From NCBI RefSeq assembly GCF_040126305.1, contig NZ_CP149510.1, forward strand, positions 2,181,001 to 2,245,000: DNA of 64,000 nt, in the 5' to 3' direction. This stretch comes from Pararhizobium sp. A13 (GTDB taxonomy: Bacteria; Pseudomonadota; Alphaproteobacteria; Rhizobiales; Rhizobiaceae). The notes below the pieces were generated by a model. That model was not told the origin of the DNA and ran no database searches. It saw only the letters and a program-made list of their open reading frames with translations. Positions 1 through 11,527 of this stretch are shown piece by piece; positions within the stretch are counted from its first letter, which is position 1; every line of letters begins with the position of its first letter. Made by a program: the position numbers and the translations under genes.

Positions 1-2750
1 AGGCGAAGGAGGCCGAAGCCGAGGCCGACAGGCACCTCAATCAGGCGACATCGCTGGTTGCCGAAAAGGCGCAAGCCCAGATGGAGGCGGCCAAGGCGCA
101 AGGCATTGCCAGCCTGAAGATGCCGGAACTGCGCGAAGGCGAGGCGCGCGCGGCGGCGGCCCTGCAGCGGCTGCAGATCGCCAAGTCGCAACTCGAGGAA
201 GACGCCGGTCGCATCCTGCGTCGCCGCGACGAGTTGCAGCGCCGCCTGTCGCAGCTTGCCGAGGATATCGTCCGTGAGGAGCGCCTCGTGGCTGACAATG
301 CCGGCATTCTCGCCCGGCTGGACGAAGAGGAAAGCGACCTACGCGACCTCCTGTCCGAAGCCGGCGAGCGGGCCGAGGAGGCGCGCGAGCGGCTGGCCGA
401 GGCCAGCGAAGCACTAGGCGAAAGCGAGCGCCAACTGGGGCTTCTGACCGCCGAGCGGGCCGAAGCGCAGGCAACGCGCAACCAACTCGAAAAGACCATC
501 CGCGATCTCTCCGAGCGGCAGGCGCGTCTCGCCCGGCAATTGTCCGACCAGAACCGTGATCTCGAAGACCTCGACCGGCAGATTTCGGCACTTCCCGATC
601 CGCAGGAAAAGCGCGAGGAGGTCGAGGCGGTCGAAGCGGCGCTGGAGCAGGCGGAAAACGCCATCGCCGATATCGAGGACGCACTGAACTCCGCGCGCTT
701 GGCAGAGGTCAATGCCCGACCGCCGGTCGATGCGGCTCGTGCCCGGCTGAACGGCATCGAGACGGAAGCCCGCACGATCCGCCGCATGCTCGAAGCGACC
801 GCGATACAGGGTGCCGCCCCACCGGTGGTCGACGACATGAAGGTCGATCGCGGTTTCGAAGCAGCCCTGGGCGCCGCCCTTGGCGAAGACCTGGAATCGC
901 CGCTCGATCCGAGCGCGCCGGCCCATTGGCGGGTGCCGGCCGATGGATCGGACGATCCGCGATTGCCGGACGGCGCGGTGTCGTTGACCGAGCATGTGCG
1001 CGCACCGCAGGCGCTCGAGCGCGGTCTGCGCCAGATCGGCATCGTCGAGAGTGACGCGGTGGCCGAAGGGCTTTTGCCGATGCTGAAGGCCGGCCAGCGG
1101 CTGGTGACGCGCCAGGGTGCCGTCTGGCGCTGGGACGGCCATGTGACCGGCGCCGATGCGCCGAGCGCGGCGGCGCTCCGCCTTGAGCAGAAGAACCGGC
1201 TGGCCGAACTCGAAGGCGAACTTACCGATGCCCGCCATCAGCTGGAGCTGGCTGAGGCGGATCTGGCCGCCGCCGCGGCGCGCATCCGCGCTGAAGACGA
1301 GCGCCTGCGGCTGTCGCGTGAGCAGCAGCGCATGGTGGTGCGCAAACTCGCGGAAGCGCGCGACGCGCTTGCAGCCGCAGAGCGTGCATCCGGCGATCTC
1401 GTCCGCCGCCGCGCGGTTCTCTCGGAAACGAGCAGCCAGCTTGCCTTGCAGGTCGAGGAAATCGGCGAGCAGATGGAAGGCGCGCGCGAGGCGCTGGAGG
1501 ATGCGCCGGATCTCGGCGAACTCGAACGCCGGCTGAACGGCCAGATGACGACCGTCGCGACCGACCGGGCGAGGGTCGCCGAAGCGCGCGCGATCAATGA
1601 TGGTCTTGCCCGCGAAAACGAAGCGCGTGAGCGCCGCATCCGGGGAATCGCTGCCGAGCGGCAGACCTGGAATGTGCGCGCGGCGAGCGCGCAGGAGCAT
1701 ATCGAGACCCTGCGCGAGCGTGAAAGCGAGGCGCGCGAGGAAGCCGAAGAGCTTCTTGAGGCTCCGGATGAATTCGACGAGAAACGTCGCGCGCTGATGA
1801 ATGAATTGTCGAAGGCGGAGGAGGCCCGGCGGCAGGCGGCCGACCTTCTGGCAGCGGCCGAAACCCGTCAACGCGAGGCCGATCGGCTGGCAGCAACCGC
1901 GCTGTCGGAACTTGCCGAAACCCGCGAGAAGCGCGGCCGTGCGGAAGAACGACTCGTTTCGGCCCGCGAAAAGCGGGTGGAGGTCGAAGTTCGCATTCGC
2001 GAAGCGCTGAATTGCGCGCCGCATGAGGTCATGCGCCTCACCGGTCTGCCGGCCGATGGCTATCTGCCGGATATGCGCCAGATCGAGCGTGAATTGGAGC
2101 GGCTGAAGATCGAGCGCGAGCGCCTGGGCGCGGTCAACTTGCGCGCCGAAGAGGAGCAGAAGGAACTCTCCGACAAGCTCGATGCGATGCTGAAGGAACG
2201 CGAGGACGTGATCGACGCCATCCGCAAGCTGCGATCGGCGATCCAGAACCTCAACCGCGAAGGCCGCGAGCGCCTGCTGGCCGCCTTCGATGTGGTCAAC
2301 GCTCAGTTCCAGCGGCTGTTCACCCATCTGTTCGGGGGCGGCACGGCCGAACTGCAGCTGATCGAGAGCGAGGATCCGCTTGATGCCGGCCTCGAAATCC
2401 TCGCCCGGCCGCCCGGCAAGAAGCCGCAGACCATGACGCTTTTGTCCGGCGGCGAACAGGCGCTGACGGCGATGGCGCTGATCTTTGCGGTGTTCCTCAC
2501 CAACCCGGCGCCGATCTGCGTGCTCGACGAGGTCGATGCGCCCCTCGACGACCACAATGTCGAGCGCTACTGCAACCTGATGGACGAGATGGCCGCCTCG
2601 ACGGAGACCCGCTTCGTCATCATCACCCACAATCCGATCACCATGGCTCGGATGAACCGCCTGTTCGGCGTCACCATGGGCGAGCAGGGCGTCTCCCAAC
2701 TCGTCTCCGTCGATCTGCAGACCGCCGAGCAGCTGCGCGAAGCGGTGTAG
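1..2750 (+). CDS. smc: Chromosome segregation protein SMC, C-terminal part (5' end outside window)
   Basis: The reading frame is open from base 3, so the N-terminal ATPase half (Walker A) lies upstream of the window. What remains is about 915 residues of a protein that is usually about 1150. It has a long charged coiled coil, a hinge-like non-coiled stretch (roughly bases 810-1180), a second coiled coil, and the C-terminal ATPase lobe. That lobe shows the ABC signature LLSGGEQALTAMAL and the Walker B segment ICVLDEVDAPLDDHN, followed by ITHNPITM, as in SMC proteins. SMC dimers with ScpA/ScpB compact and segregate the chromosome. The gene ends LQTAEQLREAV-stop, four bases from the convergent caspase-like gene. 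A diverged copy of this tail occurs again near 4574. I am very sure of the family. Confidence 0.97.
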   Translation, partial: AKEAEAEADRHLNQATSLVAEKAQAQMEAAKAQGIASLKMPELREGEARAAAALQRLQIAKSQLEEDAGRILRRRDELQRRLSQLAEDIVREERLVADNAGILARLDEEESDLRDLLSEAGERAEEARERLAEASEALGESERQLGLLTAERAEAQATRNQLEKTIRDLSERQARLARQLSDQNRDLEDLDRQISALPDPQEKREEVEAVEAALEQAENAIADIEDALNSARLAEVNARPPVDAARARLNGIETEARTIRRMLEATAIQGAAPPVVDDMKVDRGFEAALGAALGEDLESPLDPSAPAHWRVPADGSDDPRLPDGAVSLTEHVRAPQALERGLRQIGIVESDAVAEGLLPMLKAGQRLVTRQGAVWRWDGHVTGADAPSAAALRLEQKNRLAELEGELTDARHQLELAEADLAAAAARIRAEDERLRLSREQQRMVVRKLAEARDALAAAERASGDLVRRRAVLSETSSQLALQVEEIGEQMEGAREALEDAPDLGELERRLNGQMTTVATDRARVAEARAINDGLARENEARERRIRGIAAERQTWNVRAASAQEHIETLRERESEAREEAEELLEAPDEFDEKRRALMNELSKAEEARRQAADLLAAAETRQREADRLAATALSELAETREKRGRAEERLVSAREKRVEVEVRIREALNCAPHEVMRLTGLPADGYLPDMRQIERELERLKIERERLGAVNLRAEEEQKELSDKLDAMLKEREDVIDAIRKLRSAIQNLNREGRERLLAAFDVVNAQFQRLFTHLFGGGTAELQLIESEDPLDAGLEILARPPGKKPQTMTLLSGGEQALTAMALIFAVFLTNPAPICVLDEVDAPLDDHNVERYCNLMDEMAASTETRFVIITHNPITMARMNRLFGVTMGEQGVSQLVSVDLQTAEQLREAV

Positions 2751-2753
2751 TCC

Positions 2754-4553
2754 TCACTCGATCTCGACGACGAAGGCATGGCCTCGGTCGCTTTCGCCCA
2801 TGTCGTCCCACGCGTCGACATATTGTGTTGTCAGATCTGCCTTTCCCCGCTGCTCGCTGAAGTACAATGCATAGTTGTTGCTTGCCTTGCCGTTGTTCGG
2901 TCTGTTCTTGTACCATTTGGCGTAGCTCATCGGTTCGCCGTTTTCCCATTTCCAGCCGCCGCGCGGTTCCTTGCTGAACGGGTCCTGGAACAGACCAATC
3001 CAGGCACCGATCTTGTAGGATGTGTTCGTGCCGGTGTCGTAACCGCTTAAAAACAGGCGCTGATCGGCGTTCAAGAGCGAAGCGAGGAAACTGTTTTCGG
3101 CTTCCGAGGTCACACTTGCCAGATAGCCGCCGCAGCGTTTTGCCATGGTGGACGCCGAGTTTCGGGTGATGATGCTTGCTCTCATGGCAAGGTACAAATG
3201 CCCTTGGAAAGAGCCGTAGACTTTCTCGTACACGGGACTGCAAGCGACGGCCTTGAGAACACGCGGATCGGTCTCGAGCCCTGCGAAATCCTTTGGGTCG
3301 TACCAGCGCGCCAGTGGTGAGGAATAGACGCCGTTCTTGTATGCCTGTACCTGCATACCGAGCTGTTTGGCGGTCGCCTCGTCGAAATAGCCGGTGTCGG
3401 AGATGCCGACGGATTTTTGATAACCGCTGATCGCCCGGCGCGTCTGCTGGCCGAAGGCGCCATCCGCCGTCCCGGCAGCAAAGCCCCGCCCGGTCAGCGC
3501 CACTTGGATTTCCTGCCGTTGGGTCTTGCTCAATCCCAGCCCGGCTTCACGCGTTTCAACTGTAGTACCGCTGTCTTGCATCGGGCCTGGCTGCAACTGC
3601 GTCAGCATTTGACGTGCAAGAACCGCCTGCTCACCCGTCTGGTGTTTTTCCAGGAAGAACCTCCAGGTGCGCGGCGTATTGATCCGCAATGCCTTGCGAA
3701 AATCCGCCTCGACCTCGATCGTCTTGGGATCGATTGTCGGCGTGGCGCCCGGCGCCTGCTCCGTTTGTGGCAAGGCAGGCCCGAAATAGAATTCGAGCGC
3801 CAGCGACGACAAGATTTGCGGCGATTGCTTGCCGTCGGTCGCCTTGCGAACGTCGCGGATCACCCGCTTGAACGCGGTGCCGATCTCGAGCCCCGGGCTC
3901 GCCAGATGGCTCACCAGTGCTGCGGTGAAGGGTGAATTGGCGCCGCTTCCGTCGAAGGCAAGCTGCCCGGGCGCTGCCGCAAAGGCCACCATCGTGCCCG
4001 CGCTCTCCGTTTCGATCGGGGCTAGCCCCCGCGTCGCAAGGCTTCTGGTTGCGCCCTCGATCTCTTCGTTGAGGCGATTGGCCAGCGGATTGTTGCGGCA
4101 GGCGTCCAGGAAGACGAGGGCGATCTTGGCCTTCCTCTCGATGGCCCGGACGACGTCCGCAAGAGCCAGCGTCTCGGCAGCAACGTCAAATTCGCTCGCA
4201 AGCCGGGCATTGGTGGCGACCAGGTAATTCTCGCCGCGAAGCTGCATGCCGTGTCCGGCATAGTAGAAAAGTGCGACGTCGTCGGCGCTGATCTTGCGCG
4301 AAAAGCGTAAGACGGCTTCCGCCAGCTGGCCGCGGTCCGCGTCGATGACGATGTCTGCATCAAACCCCTGGGCGGAAAGGAAAGCCCCGAACTGCCGAGC
4401 GTCGCGCGCTGCATTGGGCAGCGCGCCGGCGGCTTCGTATTTCGAGTTTCCGATGACGAGCGCCAGTCGTCGTCCGCTTTCCGCGGCGGCCGCATCAAAG
4501 GACGCGATCAGGGTCAGCAAGAGCAAGGACAGGCATGTCAGGCACATTCGCAT
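2754..4553 (-). CDS. Exported caspase-like (C14) protein with peptidoglycan-binding and C-type lectin-like domains, copy A
   Basis: 599 residues. A signal peptide (1-24, LLLLTLIASFDAAAA) is followed by a caspase/metacaspase p20-like domain (about 27-258). The catalytic dyad is visible as His101 in FYYAGHGM and Cys152 in LDACRNNP. A linker is followed by a peptidoglycan-binding type 1 repeat (about 342-400, ending SDTGYFDEATAKQLG). The last ~155 residues look like a C-type lectin fold: AWIGL, GGWKWENGEP, RPNN, AWDDM and a final FVVEIE. The start at 4553 is preceded by GGAGGTGAT at good spacing. The frame stays open to 5024 but only as a shadow of copy B. The protein is probably periplasmic or cell-surface. 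Substrate and role are unknown. Copy B lies directly upstream with the same architecture. The caspase assignment is firm; the lectin fold is inferred from the tryptophan pattern. Confidence 0.9.
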   Translation of the reverse strand: MRMCLTCLSLLLLTLIASFDAAAAESGRRLALVIGNSKYEAAGALPNAARDARQFGAFLSAQGFDADIVIDADRGQLAEAVLRFSRKISADDVALFYYAGHGMQLRGENYLVATNARLASEFDVAAETLALADVVRAIERKAKIALVFLDACRNNPLANRLNEEIEGATRSLATRGLAPIETESAGTMVAFAAAPGQLAFDGSGANSPFTAALVSHLASPGLEIGTAFKRVIRDVRKATDGKQSPQILSSLALEFYFGPALPQTEQAPGATPTIDPKTIEVEADFRKALRINTPRTWRFFLEKHQTGEQAVLARQMLTQLQPGPMQDSGTTVETREAGLGLSKTQRQEIQVALTGRGFAAGTADGAFGQQTRRAISGYQKSVGISDTGYFDEATAKQLGMQVQAYKNGVYSSPLARWYDPKDFAGLETDPRVLKAVACSPVYEKVYGSFQGHLYLAMRASIITRNSASTMAKRCGGYLASVTSEAENSFLASLLNADQRLFLSGYDTGTNTSYKIGAWIGLFQDPFSKEPRGGWKWENGEPMSYAKWYKNRPNNGKASNNYALYFSEQRGKADLTTQYVDAWDDMGESDRGHAFVVEIE

Positions 4554-4573
4554 CTTGATCACCTCCCCCAAGT

Positions 4574-4609
4574 CTGCAGATGGCGGAACAACTGCGCGAA
4601 GCGGTCTGA
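4574..4609 (+). pseudogene. Diverged copy of the last 11 codons and stop of smc
   Basis: Read on the plus strand, this stretch encodes LQMAEQLREAV followed by TGA. The smc end at 2715-2750 encodes LQTAEQLREAV and TAG. Differences fall mainly at third codon positions (GCC/GCG, GAG/GAA, CAG/CAA, GTG/GTC), plus ACC to ATG. It lies between the two caspase-like genes, with the same spacing and orientation to copy B that the real smc end has to copy A. The match is short (36 bases), but position, frame and stop codon all agree. Confidence 0.75.
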
Positions 4610-6427
4610 TCAGTCGAATTCGATGGCGTAGCTGTTGGTGGTGTTCGGCACCCCCATATCGTCCCAGCTGGTCACTTTCAGGTCCTCCCTCTTTCCGTTG
4701 GCGTCGGTATAGAACATGGCGAAATCGTCGCCCGGCTTGTTCTCGTCGGGCTTGCCTGCCATCCATTTCGTGAAGGTCAAGGGCTCGCCGGTCACCCAGC
4801 GCCAGCCCCCTTTGGGTTCCCGGCCGTTTTCGTCCTGCACCAAGCCGATCCACGGTCCATTCTTGTACGTGCCGTTCCATGATGCTTGATAGTTGGAATT
4901 GAACAAGCGGTCGTCCTTGCTGAAGAGCGAGACGATGAAGGCGTTTTCCGCCTCCGAGGAGATAGTGACCAAGTGGCCGCGGCAACTCGTTGCCACCAAA
5001 TCCGCCGTTTTCCAGGGCGTCCACATGGTGCGGATCACCACATACATATGTCCTTCGAACGAGCCATAGACCTTTTCCTCAAGGGGTTTGCAGTTGACCG
5101 CCTTGAGGACGCGCGGATCGGTTTCGAGGCCCTCAAAGTCCTGGGGCAGGTATTGTCGTGCCACGGGTGACGAATAGAGGCCATCCTCGGCCTTGATCGG
5201 GCTGATCCCGAGCGCCTCGGTTGTCGTGCCGTTTAAGTAGCCGGTATCGGAAATGCCGGCGGATTTCTGGTAGGCGGCGATCGCCTTGCGCGTCTGGGCC
5301 CCGAAGACGCCGTCGGCTTTGCCGGCGCCGAAGCCCTTGCCGGCGATGGCGATCTGGATGTCGCGACGCTGGTTCTTGTTCAGTCCCAGCGCGTTTTCGC
5401 GCTGTTCCACCGTGAGAATTCCGGTCGGCGTCCTGGCCGGTTGCATCAGCGCCAGCATTTGCCGGGCGACGGTCGTCTGCTGTCCGGTCTTGTGCTTGGC
5501 GAGGAACAAGGTCCAGATGCGCGGCGTGTTGATCCTCAGGGCCTTCTGAAAATCGATCTCGACCTCCGTCTGCGGCGGCTCGGCCAGGGTCTGGGGCTGG
5601 TTGATCGACCCCTGTTCGACCGTCGCGGCGTCCGGCTTGGCGACCTCCGGCCCGAAATAGAATTCGAGCGCCAGCGACGACAAGATTTGCGGCGACTGCT
5701 TGCCGTCGGTCGCCTTGCGAACGTCGCGGATGACCCTCTTGAAGGCGGTGCCGATTTCGAGGCCTGGGCCCGCGAGGTGGCCGATCAATGCCGTGGTGAA
5801 GGGAGAGTTCTTGCCGCTCCCGTCGGACGCGACCTGTCCGGGTGCGGCCGCGAAAGCGACCATGGTGCCCGCGCTCTCGGTTTCGACGGGCGCCAGTCCT
5901 CGTGTCGCGATGCTTCTGGTGGCGCCTTCGATCTCTTGGTTGAGGCGGTTGGCGAGCGGATTGTTGCGGCATGCGTCCAGGAAGAAGAGGGCGATCTTCG
6001 ACTTTTTCTCGATTGCCCCAATGACATCCGCAAGCGCCAGAGTCTCGGCTGCGACATCGAATTCGCTCGCAAGCCGTGCATCAGTGCCGACGAGATAGTT
6101 CTCGCCGCGAAGCTGCATGCCATGGCCGGCGAAATAGAAAAGGGCGACGTCGTCGGCGCCGATCTTGCGTGCAAAGCGCGACACCGCGTCCGCCATCTCC
6201 TTGCGGTCTGCGTCGGTCACGATGTCTGTGTCAAATCCCTGGCTGGAGAGGAATGCGCCAAATTGTCTTGCGTCGGCCACTGCATTTGGCAGCTTGCCAG
6301 CGGCCTCATAGTCCGAACTGCCGATAACAAGAGCGAGCCGCCGCCCGTCTGCCGATTGAGAAGCCGAAACACCCGCGAACAACACAATCGCCAGTGCCAG
6401 CAGCACCCTTTTTGCGATCTCCTGCAT
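4610..6427 (-). CDS. Exported caspase-like (C14) protein with peptidoglycan-binding and C-type lectin-like domains, copy B
   Basis: 605 residues, paralogous to copy A along its whole length. It has a signal peptide (LLALAIVLFAGVSASQS), a caspase-like domain with His102 (FYFAGHGM) and Cys153 (LDACRNNP), a peptidoglycan-binding repeat (GLNKNQRRDIQIAIAGKGF through SDTGYLNGTT), and a C-terminal lectin-like domain (PWIGL, GGWRWVTGEP, WMAGKPDENK, SWDDMG). I chose the ATG at 6427 because GGGGGAG lies nine bases upstream. An ATG at 6445 would place that Shine-Dalgarno inside the gene. The sequence between the caspase and peptidoglycan-binding parts differs most from copy A. Both dyads are intact, so neither copy looks dead. 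The target is unknown. Confidence 0.9.
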   Translation of the reverse strand: MQEIAKRVLLALAIVLFAGVSASQSADGRRLALVIGSSDYEAAGKLPNAVADARQFGAFLSSQGFDTDIVTDADRKEMADAVSRFARKIGADDVALFYFAGHGMQLRGENYLVGTDARLASEFDVAAETLALADVIGAIEKKSKIALFFLDACRNNPLANRLNQEIEGATRSIATRGLAPVETESAGTMVAFAAAPGQVASDGSGKNSPFTTALIGHLAGPGLEIGTAFKRVIRDVRKATDGKQSPQILSSLALEFYFGPEVAKPDAATVEQGSINQPQTLAEPPQTEVEIDFQKALRINTPRIWTLFLAKHKTGQQTTVARQMLALMQPARTPTGILTVEQRENALGLNKNQRRDIQIAIAGKGFGAGKADGVFGAQTRKAIAAYQKSAGISDTGYLNGTTTEALGISPIKAEDGLYSSPVARQYLPQDFEGLETDPRVLKAVNCKPLEEKVYGSFEGHMYVVIRTMWTPWKTADLVATSCRGHLVTISSEAENAFIVSLFSKDDRLFNSNYQASWNGTYKNGPWIGLVQDENGREPKGGWRWVTGEPLTFTKWMAGKPDENKPGDDFAMFYTDANGKREDLKVTSWDDMGVPNTTNSYAIEFD

Positions 6428-6670
6428 TTTGAAACGCTCCCCCATCCATCAGGAAACGCCTGACGGCCCCGGAAAATTCATCGTTCCTTGGATAGTGACA
6501 AAAGCATGATTCGAAGCAGCAATCGAACGCGTACCAAATCCAGGCGATGTGCGTGCGGCTGTTTATCTTAAACACTTCTTCACTTGATAAGAAGATTTTT
6601 CATAACTGGGACTTAGGGTACCGGATACGCCTTTCGGATAGGCGGATATCGACTGTCGAGGACTTGAAGC

Positions 6671-8302
6671 TTGGCGGATTTCACGAGCGCTGATGCCCTG
6701 TTGCTGCTGGGAGCCGTGCCCTTCGCCTCGCTATGCGTGAATGCGGCCGGTGCCATCGTGTTTGCCAACCGGGCCGCGTGTGAAATGGCTGGCGTTGGTT
6801 CGACACTTGTCAGAACGCCGGTTTCGCGGCTCGTGCCGGAATGGCACTTGCTGTCGACGGCATCCGCAAGGTCGTACCGCCGCGAAACGATCCTTTTGCG
6901 CAACGATGGCGGTACGATCCCCGTCGAACTTTCTTTCGTGCGGTTTGGCGCGGCTGAAGAAGCGATGATCGGCGTTGTCATCCGCGACCTGATCGATGAA
7001 AGGGCGCTCGAATCGATGCGTCTCGAGCTCGAACGGCAAAACGACGAGGCCTTGCTGGAAGCGGAGGCTGCCCGCCGCCGACTTGGCTTCATCATCGACA
7101 TGCTGCCGCAGGCCGCCTGCGTCTTCGATGCCGAGGACCGTTATGTCCTGTGGAACGAGAAATATGCGGCGCTTTATCCAGAGATTGCCGCACATCTGCG
7201 TCCTGGCATTTCCTTCCGCGATATCCTGGAGATCAGCCTCAAGAGCGGCGAAATGCCGGAACTCGTGACGGATCCCGAGACCTGGATCGAGGAGCGCCTG
7301 AAAAAACACGCACTTCCGGTTTCCCAGCACGAGCAGATGCTGCGCGACGGACGCTGGCTGCGTCATGACGATCGCCGCACGCCGGATGGCGGCGCGATCG
7401 GCATGCGCATCGACATCACCGACCTGAAGCGCCGCGAGGAATCGTTCCGGCTGCTGTTCGACGCCAACCCCATGCCAATGATGGTCTGTGATGCCGCCAC
7501 GCTGGACATCGTCGCAGTCAACCACGCCGCGGTCGCGCTCTACGGCTTTGGCGGCGAGGAAATGCTGGAAAAACGCGTCACGGATTTCCATGCCCCCCAT
7601 GAGAGCGACCGGCTTGCCGTCACATTGCGCGGGCTTGATGCCGATTGCGAGGCGCGCACCGTCTGGCACCAGAAGACGGCGAGCGGTACGGAGCATCACG
7701 TGCTCATCTATGTCCGCATCCTTCATGAGGGGGCATCCCGGCGGCTGCTTCTGACAATCGCCGACGTCAGCGACCGTGTTCGCGCCGAGGCGCATGCCAC
7801 GCATCTCGCCCATCATGATGCACTGACGGGCCTGCCGAACCGCATGCAGTTCCGCAAAAGGCTCGAGACGGCGCTGGAAACGGCGGTACGTGACGGCGAG
7901 GAACTGGCGATCCACTACCTCGACCTCGACGGCTTCAAGCCGGTCAACGATACGTTCGGCCATGCAGCCGGCGATATCCTGTTGAAGCAGGTGGCTGAGC
8001 GGCTGAAATCGGTGCTGCGCGCCGGCGACCTCGTCGCGCGGCTCGGCGGCGACGAATTCGCCATCCTGCAGCACGCTTCGGCGGCGAGGGCTGCTGACGT
8101 CGCGAATCGCTGCATCAACGTGCTTGGGAAACCTTTCGGCATAGAAAACCGCCAGATCGGCATCAGCGTCAGCATCGGCATCGCCGTAGCACCCGAAAAT
8201 GGCTTCGATCCCGACGAATTGATGAGCGCCGCCGACACCGCGCTCTATCAGGCAAAGGCGTCCGGAAAGAGCACGTGGCGCCGCAGCCAAGCCGCGGCGT
8301 GA
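6671..8302 (+). CDS. PAS-PAS-PAS-GGDEF diguanylate cyclase
   Basis: 543 residues starting at TTG, with GAGGA eight bases upstream. There are three PAS-type sensor segments (about 8-115, 135-255, 256-370), a short helix, then a GGDEF domain (about 380-540). The active loop RLGGDEF is intact (459-463), and an RAGD inhibitory I-site lies five residues before it (450-453), so the enzyme should make c-di-GMP and be product-inhibited. No transmembrane helix was seen, so it is probably a cytoplasmic sensor. It is transcribed divergently from caspase copy B. The ligand of the PAS domains cannot be told from sequence. Confidence 0.93.
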   Translation: MADFTSADALLLLGAVPFASLCVNAAGAIVFANRAACEMAGVGSTLVRTPVSRLVPEWHLLSTASARSYRRETILLRNDGGTIPVELSFVRFGAAEEAMIGVVIRDLIDERALESMRLELERQNDEALLEAEAARRRLGFIIDMLPQAACVFDAEDRYVLWNEKYAALYPEIAAHLRPGISFRDILEISLKSGEMPELVTDPETWIEERLKKHALPVSQHEQMLRDGRWLRHDDRRTPDGGAIGMRIDITDLKRREESFRLLFDANPMPMMVCDAATLDIVAVNHAAVALYGFGGEEMLEKRVTDFHAPHESDRLAVTLRGLDADCEARTVWHQKTASGTEHHVLIYVRILHEGASRRLLLTIADVSDRVRAEAHATHLAHHDALTGLPNRMQFRKRLETALETAVRDGEELAIHYLDLDGFKPVNDTFGHAAGDILLKQVAERLKSVLRAGDLVARLGGDEFAILQHASAARAADVANRCINVLGKPFGIENRQIGISVSIGIAVAPENGFDPDELMSAADTALYQAKASGKSTWRRSQAAA

Positions 8303-8339
8303 CACTCACTTCTTTCATCCGTGGCACTTTTGTTCCAAG

Positions 8340-8360
8340 ATTTGCTGCAATGCAGCAAAT
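8340..8360. promoter_or_regulatory. Perfect palindromic operator upstream of ppdK (PhaR/AniA-type candidate)
   Basis: ATTTGCTGC-AAT-GCAGCAAAT is a perfect inverted repeat with nine-base arms, about 70 bases before the ppdK start. Its core CTGC-N3-GCAG matches, from memory, the site described for PhaR, the polyhydroxyalkanoate regulator called AniA in Sinorhizobium. The palindrome is directly visible; the regulator is an inference. Confidence 0.6.
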
Positions 8361-8430
8361 TTCCGCCACCGATGCATTTTAAACGTGAAGAGGATAATGT
8401 AGCTTCCGGTGGGAGCTGTATGGGTGGAGA

Positions 8431-11103
<2,673 letters not shown>

Positions 11104-11109
11104 GAGAGC

Positions 11110-11527
11110 CTACGTCTCGGGAAAAACGGTTACGCCTGATTGGCGGGCAGCCGCCGCGAGCGCCGCATCAAGCGTCGCCAGCGGCAGCCGTCAACTCTGC
11201 GCCAGCTCAAGGTAGGCGGCGTCATAGATGGTTAGACCATAACAGGTCCGCGAGTTTCACCGTCGCGGACCAGGCGTGCATATAGGTTTCCGCATCGGTC
11301 TCTATATCGAGCTTCGCAAGATGGTTGAGAAGCTGGTCTTTAACGGCCAGCGGCATACGCTTTCTACGCGCGGACACCGTCAGGCTGTTGGCAGCCTCGA
11401 GATGTCAGGGAAAGGGAACGACTGCGCCGTTTTGAACGACCTTGTCGAACAATGCGCTGATTGCAGGCGTCTGTTCGTCTTCTAGCAGAAAGGCAAGCGT
11501 GGCCGAACTGTCCAGGATCATGCTCAC
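11110..11527 (-). pseudogene. VapC-type PIN-domain toxin, inactivated
   Basis: Starting at GTG 11527 the frame reads VSMILDSSATLAFLLEDE, the N-terminus of a PIN ribonuclease with its first metal-binding Asp. It then meets TGA at 11405-11407, where a Trp is expected (VVPFP-stop-HLEAANSL). The frame resumes as SLTVSARRKRMPLAVKDQ. It is broken by an extra base near 11240-11243, continues as YGLTIYDAAYLELAQS, hits a second TGA at 11191-11193, and ends with ARQSGVTVFPET-stop. Three separate lesions in an otherwise full-length toxin mean it cannot be made. It follows the damaged antitoxin gene, with overlapping ends. Confidence 0.88.

Noticed and set aside
414..2699. Very long minus-strand ORF inside smc
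   Set aside because: A high-GC shadow of the smc coding frame, without family features.
4554..5024. Extension of caspase copy A to a start inside copy B
   Set aside because: The extra ~157 residues are an out-of-frame reading of copy B. A signal peptide and a strong Shine-Dalgarno mark the start at 4553.
2754..6427. C-type-lectin domains as variable proteins of a diversity-generating retroelement
   Set aside because: No reverse transcriptase and no template-repeat/variable-repeat pair was seen near the genes.
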